A stretch of DNA of 64,000 bases from Klebsormidium nitens (lineage: Eukaryota; Streptophyta; Klebsormidiophyceae; Klebsormidiales; Klebsormidiaceae), in assembly GCA_000708835.1 (NCBI GenBank), contig DF237009.1, forward strand, positions 186,001 to 250,000, written 5' to 3'. The position numbers and the translations under genes were made by a program. The stretch's first letter is position 1. Each line of letters opens with the position of its first letter. The notes under the pieces were generated by a model that saw nothing but the letters and a program-made list of their open reading frames with translations, had not been told where the DNA came from and searched no databases. Positions 10,290-23,219 of the stretch are shown here, one piece after another.

Positions 10290-12885
10290 ATGGCGCATAT
10301 GCGCCGGGCTGAGAACTCGGATACTCGCTCACAAGGCTTTGATAGGGGGAGGGGCCACCTGAATCACCATTCGGACCGACCGCGCTATTCCCCACCTTTT
10401 GAAGGGGAGCTTGGAGGGCACCTTTTTCTGACAAACCACCAGCAAATAGAAGAAAATTTTGCACGACAGATCTTTGGTGAGTCAACTGAATCATTTGCCA
10501 GAGTTTTTTTGTGGTTGTTTGTGCTCTGTGGTGACCTTATCAGTTTCGCTCAAAGTTGGCAGTATGTTCCAGGTATTGCATCTTGCAGCCAGTGGTGATT
10601 GTATCCAGTATTGCAAGTGTCCCTTGTCTTTCTTCTGGTAACGAAGTGCTGCTTTTAAGTCTATTAGAGTGCTGTGGAGCAGTTGGTAAAGGTTGGATTT
10701 GTTATTGTGCTTCTTATTGTATAGCTGATACCACACATCCCATTATGTCCGCACTCCGAGCTCATTGCATATAAGCTGTCTATTCTGGAGCAACCTCAGT
10801 CCATAGAGGAGCAATTTTGTTTGATTATGTTGGCTGCTCTGTGGAGGCTTTTGGGGAAGGTTGCTCCAGTGTTCTGCCTCTTCTTTGCAGTGACCATGGA
10901 GAATATGCTGTGTAATTGTTGAGAGGGGTGCCTCGTGCAGCTTCCTCTGATTCCGTGCAGCCTTGCTTAGTAGTCCATTTTGGAATTTTCCATTTGTTGG
11001 CGCAATGCCTGCCCCCCAAATCAGAATGCAATCGGTTGGATTTATCTGGTCAGTTGGCTTGCCTCGATATCCGTTTCCTGGATTTTGGATGTCTTCGTGC
11101 TGTCTGTTTCCTCTGTTTTTGGTCACCTCGCAATTGCAATGTGTTATGGCTGGAAACTCTGCCTCATGTTGGCGCATCATATATATGGAATTCGAAGCAC
11201 GTTTGTTTCGATCGTATCTTTCAGACTTGACAGTTGCCTTGGTAAAATTTTGACAACTTCCCCTCTACGCGGCCTGTGGAATGCACAGTAAACAGTCAGA
11301 GACCTATGTTTGTGTTCTGAGTCCATCTGATTGCACATTTTTATACAGAAAGTTGTCTTTTGTGCCCTGCAATATCAACTGCGCTTGTTGGTGGTATTCT
11401 ACTACTGCTTCCGAAGTTGACAGTCTAGTCTTTCGGTCCGTCGGTTCTAATTGTTGTCTGGTCATGTAGTTTTAACCAAGTATCTGGCTGTCCTTTCAAA
11501 GCCTGCGGAGGCTCACAACTATATCAGGTCGGGAGTACTGTACAAGATGGGTGGTTTGGAACTGCTTCCATGATGATTGCTGAAGTCAAAGTTTTGAAGT
11601 GTGACGCTCCTTGTAGTGAGTGCTGTAACAGGACGACAGTTAACAAGTGGACGTTCTGCCTGAAAGAACCGTATCAAACATTTCATCAATCAACGGGTCA
11701 ACTGACGTCATTCTGCAATGTCCTGCAGCCACCAGCTTTTCCAGAGAACTCCCCTCAGAGGCTAATTCATTGTGCAGGTCTCCCAAAGCAACACGCGCCA
11801 ACCGTGCTCCGCATCAAGGAAGGCCTCCCTCTCTTCCTCTACAATACCTCCACACGTGCTCTGCATGGTGTCTTTGAGGCGAGTGTCATTTCATTGTTTT
11901 GGTTGACCTTTAAAAAAGGGTTGGTCATCCTCCAGATAGCTCAGATGTTCACAGATGGCTGTCTTACACAAGGTGTTGGAGCAGAAGGGAGCTTTCAACT
12001 GAGATGCTGGCAGCGGATGCAGAGAGAACACATCTTCAATCTAGCGAGCACTTAATCATCCGACGTTGCAACCTCAACGCATGTTTCTTTCTGGCAATCT
12101 CCGGTTTTGGAAAACATGTGCTTTGCTGTTTGGTAGAGGCGTGTTGTTGGCCAAGCCATATGTATCCTTTTTGAGCCTGACATTGCTGATGCTTAGGCAA
12201 AGGCACAGCTCGCCTTTGTGCCCCTATTGTTGAACTGAGGCTGGGGTTCGAATTGACCCAAAATCTGTAGTTTTAGAGACCCAGGAAAGTACTTGAGGCC
12301 CTTAGCGGCCGTGCGCAAACATGTGGCAAGCTTTTTGGTCGCTGAATCGGTCTGGAAACAGTTCTTTTTTCTCAATGGTTACTGGATTGTGCGTATGATA
12401 TCCTTATTCCTTGGTTTTGCAGGCAGCAAGCGACGGTGGACTGAATTTAGAGCCAGACGCCTGGCAAGATCACGCTCTCTCTGCCCAGCTCAAGCAGCCC
12501 TTCTCAAAGTTCCCAGCACAGGTGAGAGCAGCTTGAGACAAGCGATTGTTTCCATGTGCATGTTCCTAAGTAGTGATTAGTGCCTCTTGTATGTTGTCTT
12601 AGCTGGGAGTGGTTGAGGCATTGTGAGGCATCAATGTGAATGGAGTTCGGGGGAATCTGAATGAAATTTGGTCAGAGGAAGTTGAAGTCAGGGTAGACAT
12701 GGGGTATTTATTGTGTTTCTTTTCTTCAGGTGCGCTTTCGCGTACGCGCTGACAGGGGAAGGCTCGCTGAGCCAAAGTTTCGGGACATCCTTGACTACCA
12801 TACCAGCGACTACAACACACATTTCCGTCTCCCACTCTCCATAGAACAGGCAAGCATCCTCTGGTCAAGGTCGCAGGCATGGTGA
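10290..12885 (+). CDS. Small DCD-domain protein (DCD1)
   Basis: The DCD (development and cell death) domain is typical of plants and of proteins induced in development, hormone response or cell death; its molecular activity is not well defined. Four exons: 10290-10476, 11778-11878, 12423-12521 and 12730-12885, giving 180 residues with every join in frame. The domain fills residues 41-175: LGGHLFLTN, IKEGLPLFLYNTSTRALHGV, GGLNLEPDAW, KFPAQVRFRVR and YNTHFRLPLSIEQ. It is little more than the domain, with a short basic N-terminus. Intron 2 (11879-12422) begins GAG|GCGAGT and ends GCAG, so it is a GC-AG intron. Read that way the protein gives GVFEAASDGG at the place where the other DCD gene has GVYEATSFGG. 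Alternatively exon 4 could splice at CAG|GCAAGC (12849) to a downstream exon, but the short readthrough ending SRSQAW is simpler. Confidence 0.85.
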
Positions 12886-13208
12886 TATTGGCTGCTAATG
12901 TAATAGGGGTTCTCTTCTACAAGCAGCCTGCTCAAGTGCTCCAAAATGTTTATCGCAAGTGCTATATACAATCAGCTCGAACGACATATCCAGTTGTAGA
13001 TGCCGACTCAATGTTACTGCGGAGTCGCCACGGTTCAGCACGCTAATTGTTCTGCTGGGACCGCTCCAGGTGCTGGTCGAACCTTGCTTAGGATCTGTCA
13101 CATCTGCAATGATGCAGATTGTCACCTTAGAAAGAAGCGGATAAGCAGCAGAGCAGCAAACATGGAAGATTTACGTTCGTCAAATCTCACCTGTTCCACG
13201 TAATTTCC
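12886..13208. other. Spacer between DCD1 and the poly(A) polymerase gene
   Basis: The spacer is 323 bp, with both genes on the plus strand. It would have to hold the DCD1 3' end and the next gene's promoter unless the latter has an upstream 5' UTR exon. An open frame at about 12926-13045 could be an alternative DCD1 terminal exon; otherwise nothing is seen. Confidence 0.4.
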
Positions 13209-16200
13209 ATGCAGGCAAACCACCTTTTGGAGCTCTTCAACATGGCCCCCTCAGGACCCCGCCCGGCTCCGCCAACCGCAGAGCAGCCATCCGCCGCTGG
13301 TGATGTCATAGACGAAGGGGATTGGGAGCAGGTCAAGACGAAACCGCGCACCAAGCCACTGAAAGTCCAACCGGGCAACTCATATGGCCGGCAAGTAGGG
13401 TCTCCGACAGGGCCTTCTACTCCGAGGCGGAGAGCAGAGGGGCCGAGGCCCGGACACCAGGGCCCTGTTGGGAACGGAGACGTTGGTGGTGGTAGAGGGG
13501 GCCCTGACAGGTGGCGGCCGGATGGCGGCGACTGGGCAGCGCGAGCGGGGGGAAGGCAGCATACAGGTTCTGTCTGGGGAGCGAGAGAGGGTGCCGCAAA
13601 GGAAGGCGGTGCAAAGGAGGGGGCTTTGAAAGAGGATGCCGGTGTGGGGAGAGCTGAAGAGAGGGGCAGCAAGGCGGAGGTTCGTGAGAACGGCATCCTG
13701 GAAACAGGGCCTGCGAAGCTCAGTCCGAGGAAGCCTGGAGCGCAGGCGGCGAAGGAGGCCCCGTTTTCGAGCCCGCGAGAGGCGGGGATTTTGGGCAGCG
13801 GCAGTGCAGCAGTAGAGCAGGCAGAGGGGAAGGGACAGGTTGCGGAGAGCGTGACCACGGTTGCTGATCCCCCTGCGAAACCGGGAAAAGCGGCAGTTAA
13901 GAGCAGCACGTTTTCTTATAGTGCAGCTCTCAAGGTGGGACTCCCAGCCAAAATGGAGGACATTAGCGCGAGCGAGAAAGGCAGGGGAGGGGCATCGGAC
14001 ACAGCGGGAAAAGCAGGGGGGGCGGAGAACGAGAGTGGCGAGGTGTTCCCGGTGCTTAGCAAGAGTAACTCAAAGAACGAGAGGGTTGCGAAGGCGCCAA
14101 AGAAGGAGCACGTTGCCGTCGTCGTGAAGAACGAGGATGGGGAGACAAAGGATGCTGACAGGAAGGACACCGAGAAGAAGGACGATGAGAAAGAGGATGC
14201 CGTGAAAAAGGATGGCGTTGAGAAAAGCGGTAAGAAAGGAGATGGGGAGAAGAAAGCGGAGGCGTCGAAAGTGGGGGATGATATGAGCGAAAAGAAGGAC
14301 GGGAAGAAAGTCGAGGCAAAGAAAGACGCGGAGAAAGCTGCGGGGGACAGGAAAGAGGCGCCGAAGAGCAAGGGCGATCCGTTGCAAGCGCCAAAGAGCC
14401 CAAAGAGCAAAAGCGAAGCGGGCGAGGCGTTGGTTGGGGCGCAGAAAGCGGAGCCATCGCCGCCGGCTAAGCCCGAGCCCGTCAAAGCTCCTGAAAAGCC
14501 GAAGCCGAACCCCTGGGGTAAGCTGCCGACGCCGATCGAGCCGGTGTCTCTCGCGGAAGTGCAGCAAAAGGAACAGGAGCAGCAAGCGGAGCTGTCACAC
14601 GCCGCCCGAAGGGAGCCTCAGGCGAAGCCCGCGATAGGAGACAGAGAGGGTGCTGTAGACAGGACGAAAGAAGCTGTTGCTTTGCACGAGGGGGGTGAGC
14701 GGAGAGAGGCGGCCAAGCCAGTGGGGCGGGGGTGGGAAGCTAAGAAGCCCGAACTCCAGCAACCGGTGGTGCAGGTGCAAGCGCCCCAAAAGGGAGGGGG
14801 TGCGTTCGCTCCGCCGCTGCGGCAGAAGACACCCCCCCGGATGCAGCATCCGCAGCCCCTTGCCGCAAGACGGGGGGAGCCGGCGCCTGTAACGGACCTG
14901 TCGGCGCTGCCCCCCTCTGCGCCGGAACGGATCCAGCAGCGCAGTATGGGAAACTTGGTGGGGGGCATCCCCGCCAGGAATCGGACCCCCCCCCTCAGTC
15001 ACCATAGCCACCGGCCGCAGCCAGTGCAGGTCCCGGCCCCCCAGAGCCTCGGCACGGGGGTGCGAATAAGCCCCACCGCAACCCCGTACACCCCCAACTC
15101 AGCCGGGTTTACCCCATCCGCGACCCCGTTCACACCGTCGGGCCGGCTCTCCCCGGGCCTCCGAGGATACGGCCCCCCGATGGGGGTGCTCCAAACGCCC
15201 CCCCCGATGTTTGCGGCCGACCCTAGCCTGGCGTACGACCAGAGCTGGCGCATGCCTCGGGGGCGCAACGCGCCCCCCCCCTCGTGCAAACGGGGGGGTC
15301 GCGCCGCCCATGGTCTACAGCCCCACGACTCCCCCTGACTACGGGTATGCGCTCGCGGCGCTGTCTCCGTCCTCGCAGCCAGGGACGCCGCTGGGGCCCC
15401 CGGCGATGGCGACGCTCGTGGGCGGGGGGTTGCTGCCGCCCCCCCCGCCGGAACTGCTGGCGAACGCAGACGCGCTGCACTGGGAGGTGCTGCGGTACGC
15501 GGAAAAGGCGCGACGGACGCCCGAGGCGCGCGCGCGTGCGGAGAGCGCGGTGCTGTGCGTGCGGCGGGCGATCCAGGCGCTGTGGCCGGCGGCAGATGTC
15601 GAGGTAGGGGCAGAGTTTTGTTGCAAGGCGCGTCCAGGATGATAGGTTCCTGGGTTCGGAACATAGGGGTTCAAGAACTAACACACTCTGGATTTGGGTC
15701 TTAGGGGTTCAATGTTTGGCCCGGAGTTACGGTTCGAGGCGACTCCGCCCGTGGCTTGAGTTGATCAGCTTCAAAGTTGTTTGTTTTTCATCCTGAGGCC
15801 GTATCCTCGCAATGGCACAGCTTCTATCCGCAAATGTTTGGCTCCTCGTCCACTGGCCTCTGCCTCCCTCACAGCAATTTGACTGCTTGGCCGTGTTGTT
15901 GCCTTTCACCAACTAGTCTGCCGGCTGAAGCTCAGGCTGCTTTTCATCAGCTTCGAGATAGTCGTTTAGTTCCTGATGGTTGTTCTACCGCACCGTCAAG
16001 ATTTCCTCTTCGCGAAGGTTTCGGTTCCTTGTCACCACATTTTTGTGGTACATCTCCTCCTCACATGTCGGCCCCTTCTCTCCACAGATTTTCGGCTCCT
16101 TCTCCACCGGCCTCTGCCTTCCCCACAGCGACGTCGACCTGGCAGTCGTCGGCGCCCCTCCCCCTCCCATAGAGCTCGCCAACGTTCCCGGGGGCCGCCC

Positions 16201-19200
16201 GCTGGTGCCGCTCATTAGAGAGCTGGCCGCGGTGCTTCGAACCAGCCCCTGGCTCGACACCCTCACGACCATCGAAACCGCGTCCATGCCCGTGATCAAG
16301 CTCCGATGCAAGCCCGGGTGGGAAAACGATTCCGCTCCGGGGGGTTCGGAAGAGAGCGGATCGACGGGGGGTACCGAGACGGACGCATCGAAGGGGGGTG
16401 CGGAGGAGAGCCAATCTCAGGGGGATGCGGAGAAGAGCCAATCGACAGGGAGTCCGGAGGAAGGCGAATCGGTCTCGGGGGCTGCGAAGGAGAACGAGGA
16501 AGCGCCGGGGAAAGAGAGCGACGCTGAAGAGCGTCAGAGCGAAGCTTCGGGGGGGGAAAGGAGCCCCAGCCAGGCGCCCCCCGTTGCGATTGATATCACG
16601 ATCATGGGCAGGAGGGGTCAGCCGATGGGGACGGACGGGAAGGAGGGGCCGCCGCCAAAGAGCCAGCACAACGGCGCGTCGGCGCGCCAGTTTGTGATTG
16701 AGCGGTTGCAGAGGCTGCCGGCGCTTGCCCCACTCGTGAGTATTCGAGAGCGCTAGTTCCAGCTCTGGCTTGTGTGGTTTAGATTGTTTTACCGTCACAT
16801 TCTCTCTGAGATGCAACCTTAGCAGAGCGCCACATATTCCTCGGTCATCTTTGCGGTCAGTTTCAGATCTTCTGCTGTTGGTCGCGGAAGAGATCCACAG
16901 AGCAGCCTCAGAAGCAGCGGAAATCATCGGAGGCAGCAATCTGCCCACGTTCTCTCGATAAAGTCCTCAACAGAGCTCAAGGAATGCCTTGCAGAACGAG
17001 ACTGGTGCTCTGTCTTACAGACGGGTTAGCTCGGAGGTTTCGATTCGTGGCAGTTCTCTTTCGTGATATTTCCTCCTCTTTGACTTCACTGTCGCCCCAG
17101 GTTTCACATGCTCTTTGCTTCGGGCGAGTGGATACTGGTTTTGGACCTTTTATCCAATCAATGAGAGAGAATGCGCGTGCCCTTTGCTGGTAGCTTGTGT
17201 TGTGGCTCGCGCGATGAATTGGCTGACCCGGGGACTTTTCAGACCACAATTTTCTCTTTTAGTCTGCTCTTCTCTCTTTGGGTCAGCCATGCCGCATAGC
17301 AGCATAAGTCAGCGTTCAGTCGTGCATTCATGTCGCAAAGATGGCGAAGATATACGGCCTCTCTTCTGCAGGTGTTGCTGCTCAAGTCCTACCTCCACCA
17401 CCGAGGCCTCAACGACGTTTACACGGGCGGTCTCGGCTCCTTCTCCCTCACATTAATGCTAGTGTTCTACTTAGAGGTGGGCTCCTAACTTGCACCAGCA
17501 ATGCTGCGCTTTTGGGGCTTTCAAAAACTCCCATCTTTCTTGGCGATGTACACCCAATTGGGGGCAAAATGTGTCCTCCTGACCTTTCAAGTTGCGCAGA
17601 ACGTGCAAGATTTCTCCGCTCTGTGTTCGTTGCTAAACAACTTTTTACAGGGTGGCTTCTTCGCTCTGAAGCTTGGTCAGTGTGGCAACTTGATAGCAAT
17701 GCTTAGATGGTTTGACATTCGGAAGCAAAAAATGGTGATTGAATGTTCCAAAAAATGGCCTCAACAAGATGACCTTCCGACATGGTACTTTTGCAGCCCT
17801 TCCGATCCTCGTCACAGCACGTGCTCATTGGAGACAGGACAATGTTTGCTGTTGTGAAGTGAGAATGGCTTGGGTAATTATCGCCGTCTTTTGTTGGTGC
17901 ATAGGTTCTGCAACTCAAGAAACTCTAAATTTTCTCCCCGAAGTCATGTTTTGTTCAGAGTATTTCCGTTCAAAAAAGCAGTGCAACGCTCTGGTCCCCC
18001 CTTTCAGCTCCTAAGAATAATCAGTCTGCGATTACGCCGTGTTCGTCTGACGTTCCTGTTTTTCCATCTGCAGCGAGTAGCCTTCATACCCATGGAGGCT
18101 CCCCCGGTTCCGGTTGCGTCCACGAGCGGTAACGATGCTTCGGCCGGCGTTAATGCTTCTGCCCCAGCAGCAACTAGAGCGGCCGCCGAAATCCCGGGCA
18201 AAGAATCCAGTGATCCAACGACTGCGCCCGAAACGAGTTCAATCAGCGAGGAGACAGACCAAAAGAGCGTAGGTACTGCAGACGAAGACCCCAGCAATGC
18301 GGCGAAAACAACTAGCGTGAGCGGAAACGACGAGGAGCCAGAGAGTATACGGGGGACAACGAGAGCGGGGGGAAAAGTCGTGGGGATGACGGAGCCCGCG
18401 GACTGGCTCACGTCGGGGCCGATGCCGAACCTGGGGGCGCTGCTGATCGGGTTTTTGCACCTGTTTGGGAACGAATTAGATCTAGCGACCGTGCGTTTAG
18501 TGCTGAAGGTAAGTGCTGCTTTGTCTGTGCCGTCAGAACGCTGATTAGAAGGGGCTCATCTGGAAACATTTTGAAAGGGCGTTGGAGATCCGGCGGCAAT
18601 CTGGAAGCTGACGAACCACGTTTGCAGTTTACGCTCGCAGTTTTGTCGTAGGGACCACCCGTGAATCATGACCCAGCCTCTATGCAAACCTGGAACGTAA
18701 CCCCGAATCTGAGATGCTGTTGCTTCTGATAGTTGTTCACAAATGCATGATTTCGGCTGTTGCGTCAGTGAGCTTCTCTGAATTACCTCTGCGGGGACGA
18801 GCTTGATGCGGAGATTGAGCTCACAAGTGGGTTCTGAGGACGGCTCAGAAATGTGGTTTTGACGAGAGAAACAGGATCCAGAATACCTTGATTGCATATG
18901 CTGATAGCTAGTAGTCGGCTTTCCGACGAAGTAAGGTTGCGCGTTGACTGAAAACCTACTTGGCCTCCAGTGTTGCCTTTCAGTACCGGCAGGTAGGAGG
19001 TACGGTACCTTTCAGGCCATAGTACCCTTCTGGTATGTACCTTGGTTTACCACGTGGATCGAACAAGCCATCCGATTGGCTGCAAAATCTGGAAAGCTTT
19101 TTGCAGCTTTTCGGTCGACGGCACCCTAAATTCTTCAACAACCAAAAGGCAGACTGCTGAGCGTTTCGGCTGCGTGTTGCAGAGTAACGGCCAGAACGGG

Positions 19201-19963
19201 GGCATCTTCTACCACGACAAGCTGACGCGGCCGGTGGCGCTGTGGATCGACGACCCGCTGCGGCCGGGGGCCAATATCGGGGCGGGCTCGTTCGCTATGT
19301 ACAACGTGCAAGTGAGTCTACGGTTTGCTGTTTGACTTTTTCGTATCGCGTTCTGCCGTCACTTTTCTCGTGTCTTCGTTGGGTACCTGGTGTCCCGTAT
19401 CTATCTCGTGGGATCCGCAGAGGGTTTGGCGGTTTCCTGTCACCTCATGTCCCCTCACTTGCATCGCTTTCTGTCGTTACGTCTCTTTCGTGTTTATTTG
19501 ATAATTAGTCTCCCGTAGCCATGTTGTGGGATCCGCAGAGGGTTTGGCGGTCTTAGGGTGCTCTTGTTTGGGCACTTGTTCTCGTTTGCATTTTCCTCAG
19601 GCAGATTTTAACAGTGATTTCGCTCTAGGTTGCAGTCGCTTTGCTCTCGGCACCTAAGATCGTTGGCCCTTTTTTCGAAGCATCCGTCTTTTTTCGGACT
19701 CCAGCACGTCATTGAAAGCGTCCGCTGCCTCAGAAAGCCTCTCTATCATCTGTGCTTTGCAAATTCTCTGCACTTTTTGGGCGACGCAGCAAACAGCAGC
19801 GCTGACACGTGCCGCCCCTCTGTTGGCCCAGGCCGCCCTTCGAGAGATGCTGAAATTCCTGTCGACTCCCCGGGTGGCGCCTCCGCGGTTTACGGACGAG
19901 TCGTCTCTGATAGAGCAGCTATTCAGCCAGGTATACCCGGAGCGAGTTTTGAGCCGGACGTAG
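13209..19963 (+). CDS. Non-canonical poly(A) polymerase, TRF4/5 (PAPD5/7) type
   Basis: Enzymes of this family add short oligo(A) tails to nuclear RNAs and so feed them to the exosome. Exons: 13209-15603, 16088-16735, 17372-17476, 18074-18508, 19183-19311 and 19790-19963; all joins after exon 1 are phase 0. Exon 1 carries a long disordered Lys/Glu/Pro-rich arm, then the start of the catalytic core (ADALHWEVLRYAEKARRTPE). Exon 2 has the nucleotidyltransferase centre FGSFSTGLCLPHSDVDLAVV, with the Asp-x-Asp pair, and the third acid in VAIDITIMG. A low-complexity Glu/Ser insert separates them. Exon 3 gives HHRGLNDVYTGGLGSFSLTL, and exons 4-5 the PAP-associated domain (PNLGALLIGFLHLFG, LWIDDPLRPGANIGAGSFAM). 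The acceptor of the last exon is the least certain. Exon 1 needs a one-base frame change near 15270-15300. About 1,290 residues in all. Confidence 0.85.
15828..16075 (+). repeat. Decayed copies of the catalytic exon edge (poly(A) polymerase intron 1)
   Basis: About 15828-15885 repeats the functional exon start at 16080-16142: a CAG- or CAA-like edge, then TTTGGCTCCTCGTCCACTGG in place of TTCGGCTCCTTCTCCACCGG, then GGCCTCTGCCTCCCTCACAG. A weaker remnant (TTTCGGTTCCTTGTCACCAC) follows at about 16017-16060. Both precede the real exon in the same orientation. Confidence 0.65.
19408..19551 (+). repeat. 26-bp direct repeat in the last intron of the poly(A) polymerase gene
   Basis: An identical 26-mer starting GTGGGATCCGCAGAGGG occurs at 19408-19433 and 19526-19551. 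It is not similar to the adjacent exons, so it is a different kind of repeat from the exon copies. Confidence 0.7.
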
Positions 19964-22900
19964 TTTGCGGAGGCATTCGAATCGTACATCTCTTAATGTA
20001 CAGTAGAGGGAAAACTTTGCAAGCCCCCCTATTGTCGATGCTTGTGCAGCGAGTGGAAACGCACTGAAATGCAGAGTCCAGGTCGAAGCCTCTTTTGTCT
20101 TCCTTGATCCTCTCCAAAGCAGATTTGAGCCTCTGCTAGGAAAGAGCCGCAGATTGCCCTACTGATCAGACGGGTTCAGTAGTAGTGAGGTCGTTTACGA
20201 CGGGACCATGGGGACCATGCCATGGCTACTAAAGACAGGTTGCTGAATTGCATGGCTCTATTGGCAGCCTGACCCGAACCACCTGCGTTGCGGGAAGCTA
20301 CATTGACACGAACTGATCTTAGGAGTGATAAATATGACGCCATGTGGAGCACTTATCGGAACGGATCGTAGATAGGGGTGGGTATTTAGAGATAGTTGGG
20401 CCCTGTGTTAGCTGTCCTATCACGCACTCCTAGGAGGTCAAGGAATTTTGGAACACTGCCTCTGCTTCGCCCTCGGAAAGCCATGAAGAAGGTGCTTAAG
20501 ATTCAAGCATTTGAGTCCTGTGTATAGTGTACTTCTGGCTATGAGCTGGTTGGGTTAGCGCAGAGTTGGGATCTGGCTTTTTGTTGCATATGATGTTAGT
20601 CCATTGAACCGATCGTCGACGTTCATGTTACAAGTACGTCTGGTCGTATATATTGCAGTCATTTAGAAATCGGAATAATACATGCACGTGAGCTGATATC
20701 GCTGCAAGACTGCGCATGACACGCCAATGTACATGCACATGTGTCACGCAAAATTATAAGCTCTGTCACTACATTTTGTTTCGCGAGCTTCCTAGTGGCT
20801 AGCGTGCATTTTGATAAAGATTGAATATCTAGCTATACGCGCTGGAGTTGGACCACGATATAATTTGATTGGATTGATCTCAGCTTCACTGGACGTAAGC
20901 TAGCTTTGCGCTAGTGGCGTTTATGTAGCCAAGCTCAACTTCGCACAGAGCTGCAAGCAGGGCGGCTAGCTGGCAGTCGTGCGGCTCATGCCTACAAGTG
21001 TAAGATGATTTCTCCAACTTCTTTCTTGAGTTGAGCATCTAGAGCTTTGGGATGGATATTTCACCAAACTCGGTTTGAAGGTTGGATCTGATAAAGCTGC
21101 CAATGAAGGATGAACAAATGAATTAGTTGCTTGTACCATGCAGCTGCCTTCATGAAAGCAACACGCTTCCTCATATGAACGCGACCTCTGGACCTTTGGC
21201 ACTGCTTGCACAATGACGCTTAGTTTCAGAGTAGAAGGTCCAAGTAGACTTCCCGTTCTATGATTCCAAGTCTTGACATCATTTCACGTGGTGGAATGGT
21301 GCTTGCTGAGACTTGATAAAGTGAGCGAGCGCTATGTCGAGATGAGGCATGCGCGAATGGCGCCCGAGCTCCGTGTGAGTCGCCTCAAAATGCAACGTAA
21401 AGCCTCCATTCCAACTTCAAGCAATCCATTACCTTAAGGACTCTGACTTACTCTGAGAAGACAAGAAAGCCTGAATGCTGAATGACATGGGAGAATCGTG
21501 GAGCTGTATTTGCAGAAGGCGTTCGACGCGGAGTGATCCCCGGAGGACCCTGAAGAAATTGGATTCCTGTGTGAGAGCATCCGTCGATGCAGAGAAATCG
21601 ACGCTGCTGAGGATTCGCCTGTCAGCGCAGAGTGGCACACAGATGCCGTTGGATACGACGCGCTCCATAGTCTTTGGATCGGACGGTCAAAGATGGATTT
21701 GGCGATCAACCGTCGTCTGATTGGCTGCCGCTCGCCGGAACAAAACTGGGTACGGCCGGGCCAAGCATGTTGTTGAGAGTACCGTCACGTGCGTACAGTT
21801 GTACCTTACCTATACCGTAGTGCAGGCATGCAGAAAATCGGAGCTCAGTCTCCAGATTGATGACTCACTAAGTAGTTGGAGCTGAGCTGCTCCACAGAGC
21901 CACCTGAGGCAGCGCGGCAGCTCCAGCAAACAAACGTTAATTAAGCTGGCTAGTCACACCAGTTTACTAAACGAGCTCAATGAAGACGGGTGGGGTTAAG
22001 GGCCGTGAGCACGGATGCGGGAGCAGGCAAAGATATTTGGGTTTAAGTGTTGCTTTAGTCTTCTTTTGAGTTGGTTCAATCATAATAATCACGAAATCAG
22101 CCAAAATCTCGACACGCCTCATTGCCGCAGCCTGAGTGCTTCAGTGCAGTCATTGAGCCAACTAATTGAAGCCTGCAGCTCATAGCTGGCCACTGGTTTT
22201 AGATAACACTTGATCCAGTTGAAGCTGACCTTCCTAAACGTGGCTGTTTGCGGGCCTGGGCCGCTGTCACGGATGAGGAAACGTAGGACTGATGACGTCA
22301 TTGGGATGTCAGGGCTTTCTCCTGGCACCCCTCAGCTAGCACTCCCGTCTTCTCTTCTGCATGAGCAGCCGTTAGCTTCGGAACTTTATATTACAACATC
22401 GGCAGTGTCTGAGGGCAAGACTCAATCCGGCCGCTGTTCAATCTGTGTTGACACCGAAACTGGTGACCAAAGGAAGAAACAGCTGGTCTGCTAATGGCGC
22501 CCGATTTGATGGAGGGGGCAGCCCGCCAAAGAGCCAAGGGCGAGCTTTCTGCAATTTGCGGATCCAAATGAGCTTACCCGTGAACATAAGGTTATGCTGA
22601 GTTGCGAACAAAACGCTATGCTGAGCTACATCATTAGGAAGGTTCCAAAATGACCCCAGGTGAGCTCCGCTAGCTGACGAGATTGCCATACGGAGCTCGT
22701 CTGCTACACTCGCTCGAGCGTGTCACACCTTTCTGCTTTCATGAGTCAGATTCTTCCATGCATTTGACACTAGGTGCGAACTGCGAGTTGCAAGTTGAGG
22801 TGCCACCTTCAAGTGCATAAATTTACAGAACGGGCAGTCCCTTGGGAAGATTCAAAGGCTGACGTCGCGATCGTGCTGCTCCATGTGCGAACCCCCCTGT

Positions 22901-23219
22901 TCTGCACATGCAGATGAACAACCCCTGCTAAGCTTGCACCCCCAGAGGGTTTCAGGTGGAACGGCCACCAAAGCAGCGGACCTGCGCACGGCAGCTTGCC
23001 CGCACACCATCAGCCCAAGTCTACTTAGGGGCTTTTGACAGGTTGACAATAGATAAGTAGCACCGACCCATCCCGCGTCCGGCAGCTCGTGGGCCAAAAC
23101 AATCTCTGCTGCCCTTAAGGACTCTGGTTAGGGGCTTAGCAACAGACTGACCGTACTTAGACGACGCGCAAATCAGATACGGAAGCTGCTTCCCCCAAAG
23201 GCTAATCTTCTAGCACAAG
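19964..23219. other. Intergenic region, 3.3 kb
   Basis: No exon chain or known domain could be assembled on either strand. The composition is AT-richer than in the genes. Frames such as 22210-22494 (+) and 21429-21709 (-) show no family resemblance. Confidence 0.5.

Noticed and set aside
12849-13045. Alternative DCD1 ending using a third GC donor (CAG|GCAAGC) and an exon near 12920-13045
   Set aside because: Possible, but direct readthrough gives a stop after 11 residues and a plausible domain end; no family motif supports the alternative.
16061-16948. 295-codon minus-strand frame opposite the poly(A) polymerase
   Set aside because: Antisense shadow of GC-rich coding sequence that clearly encodes the nucleotidyltransferase motifs on the plus strand.
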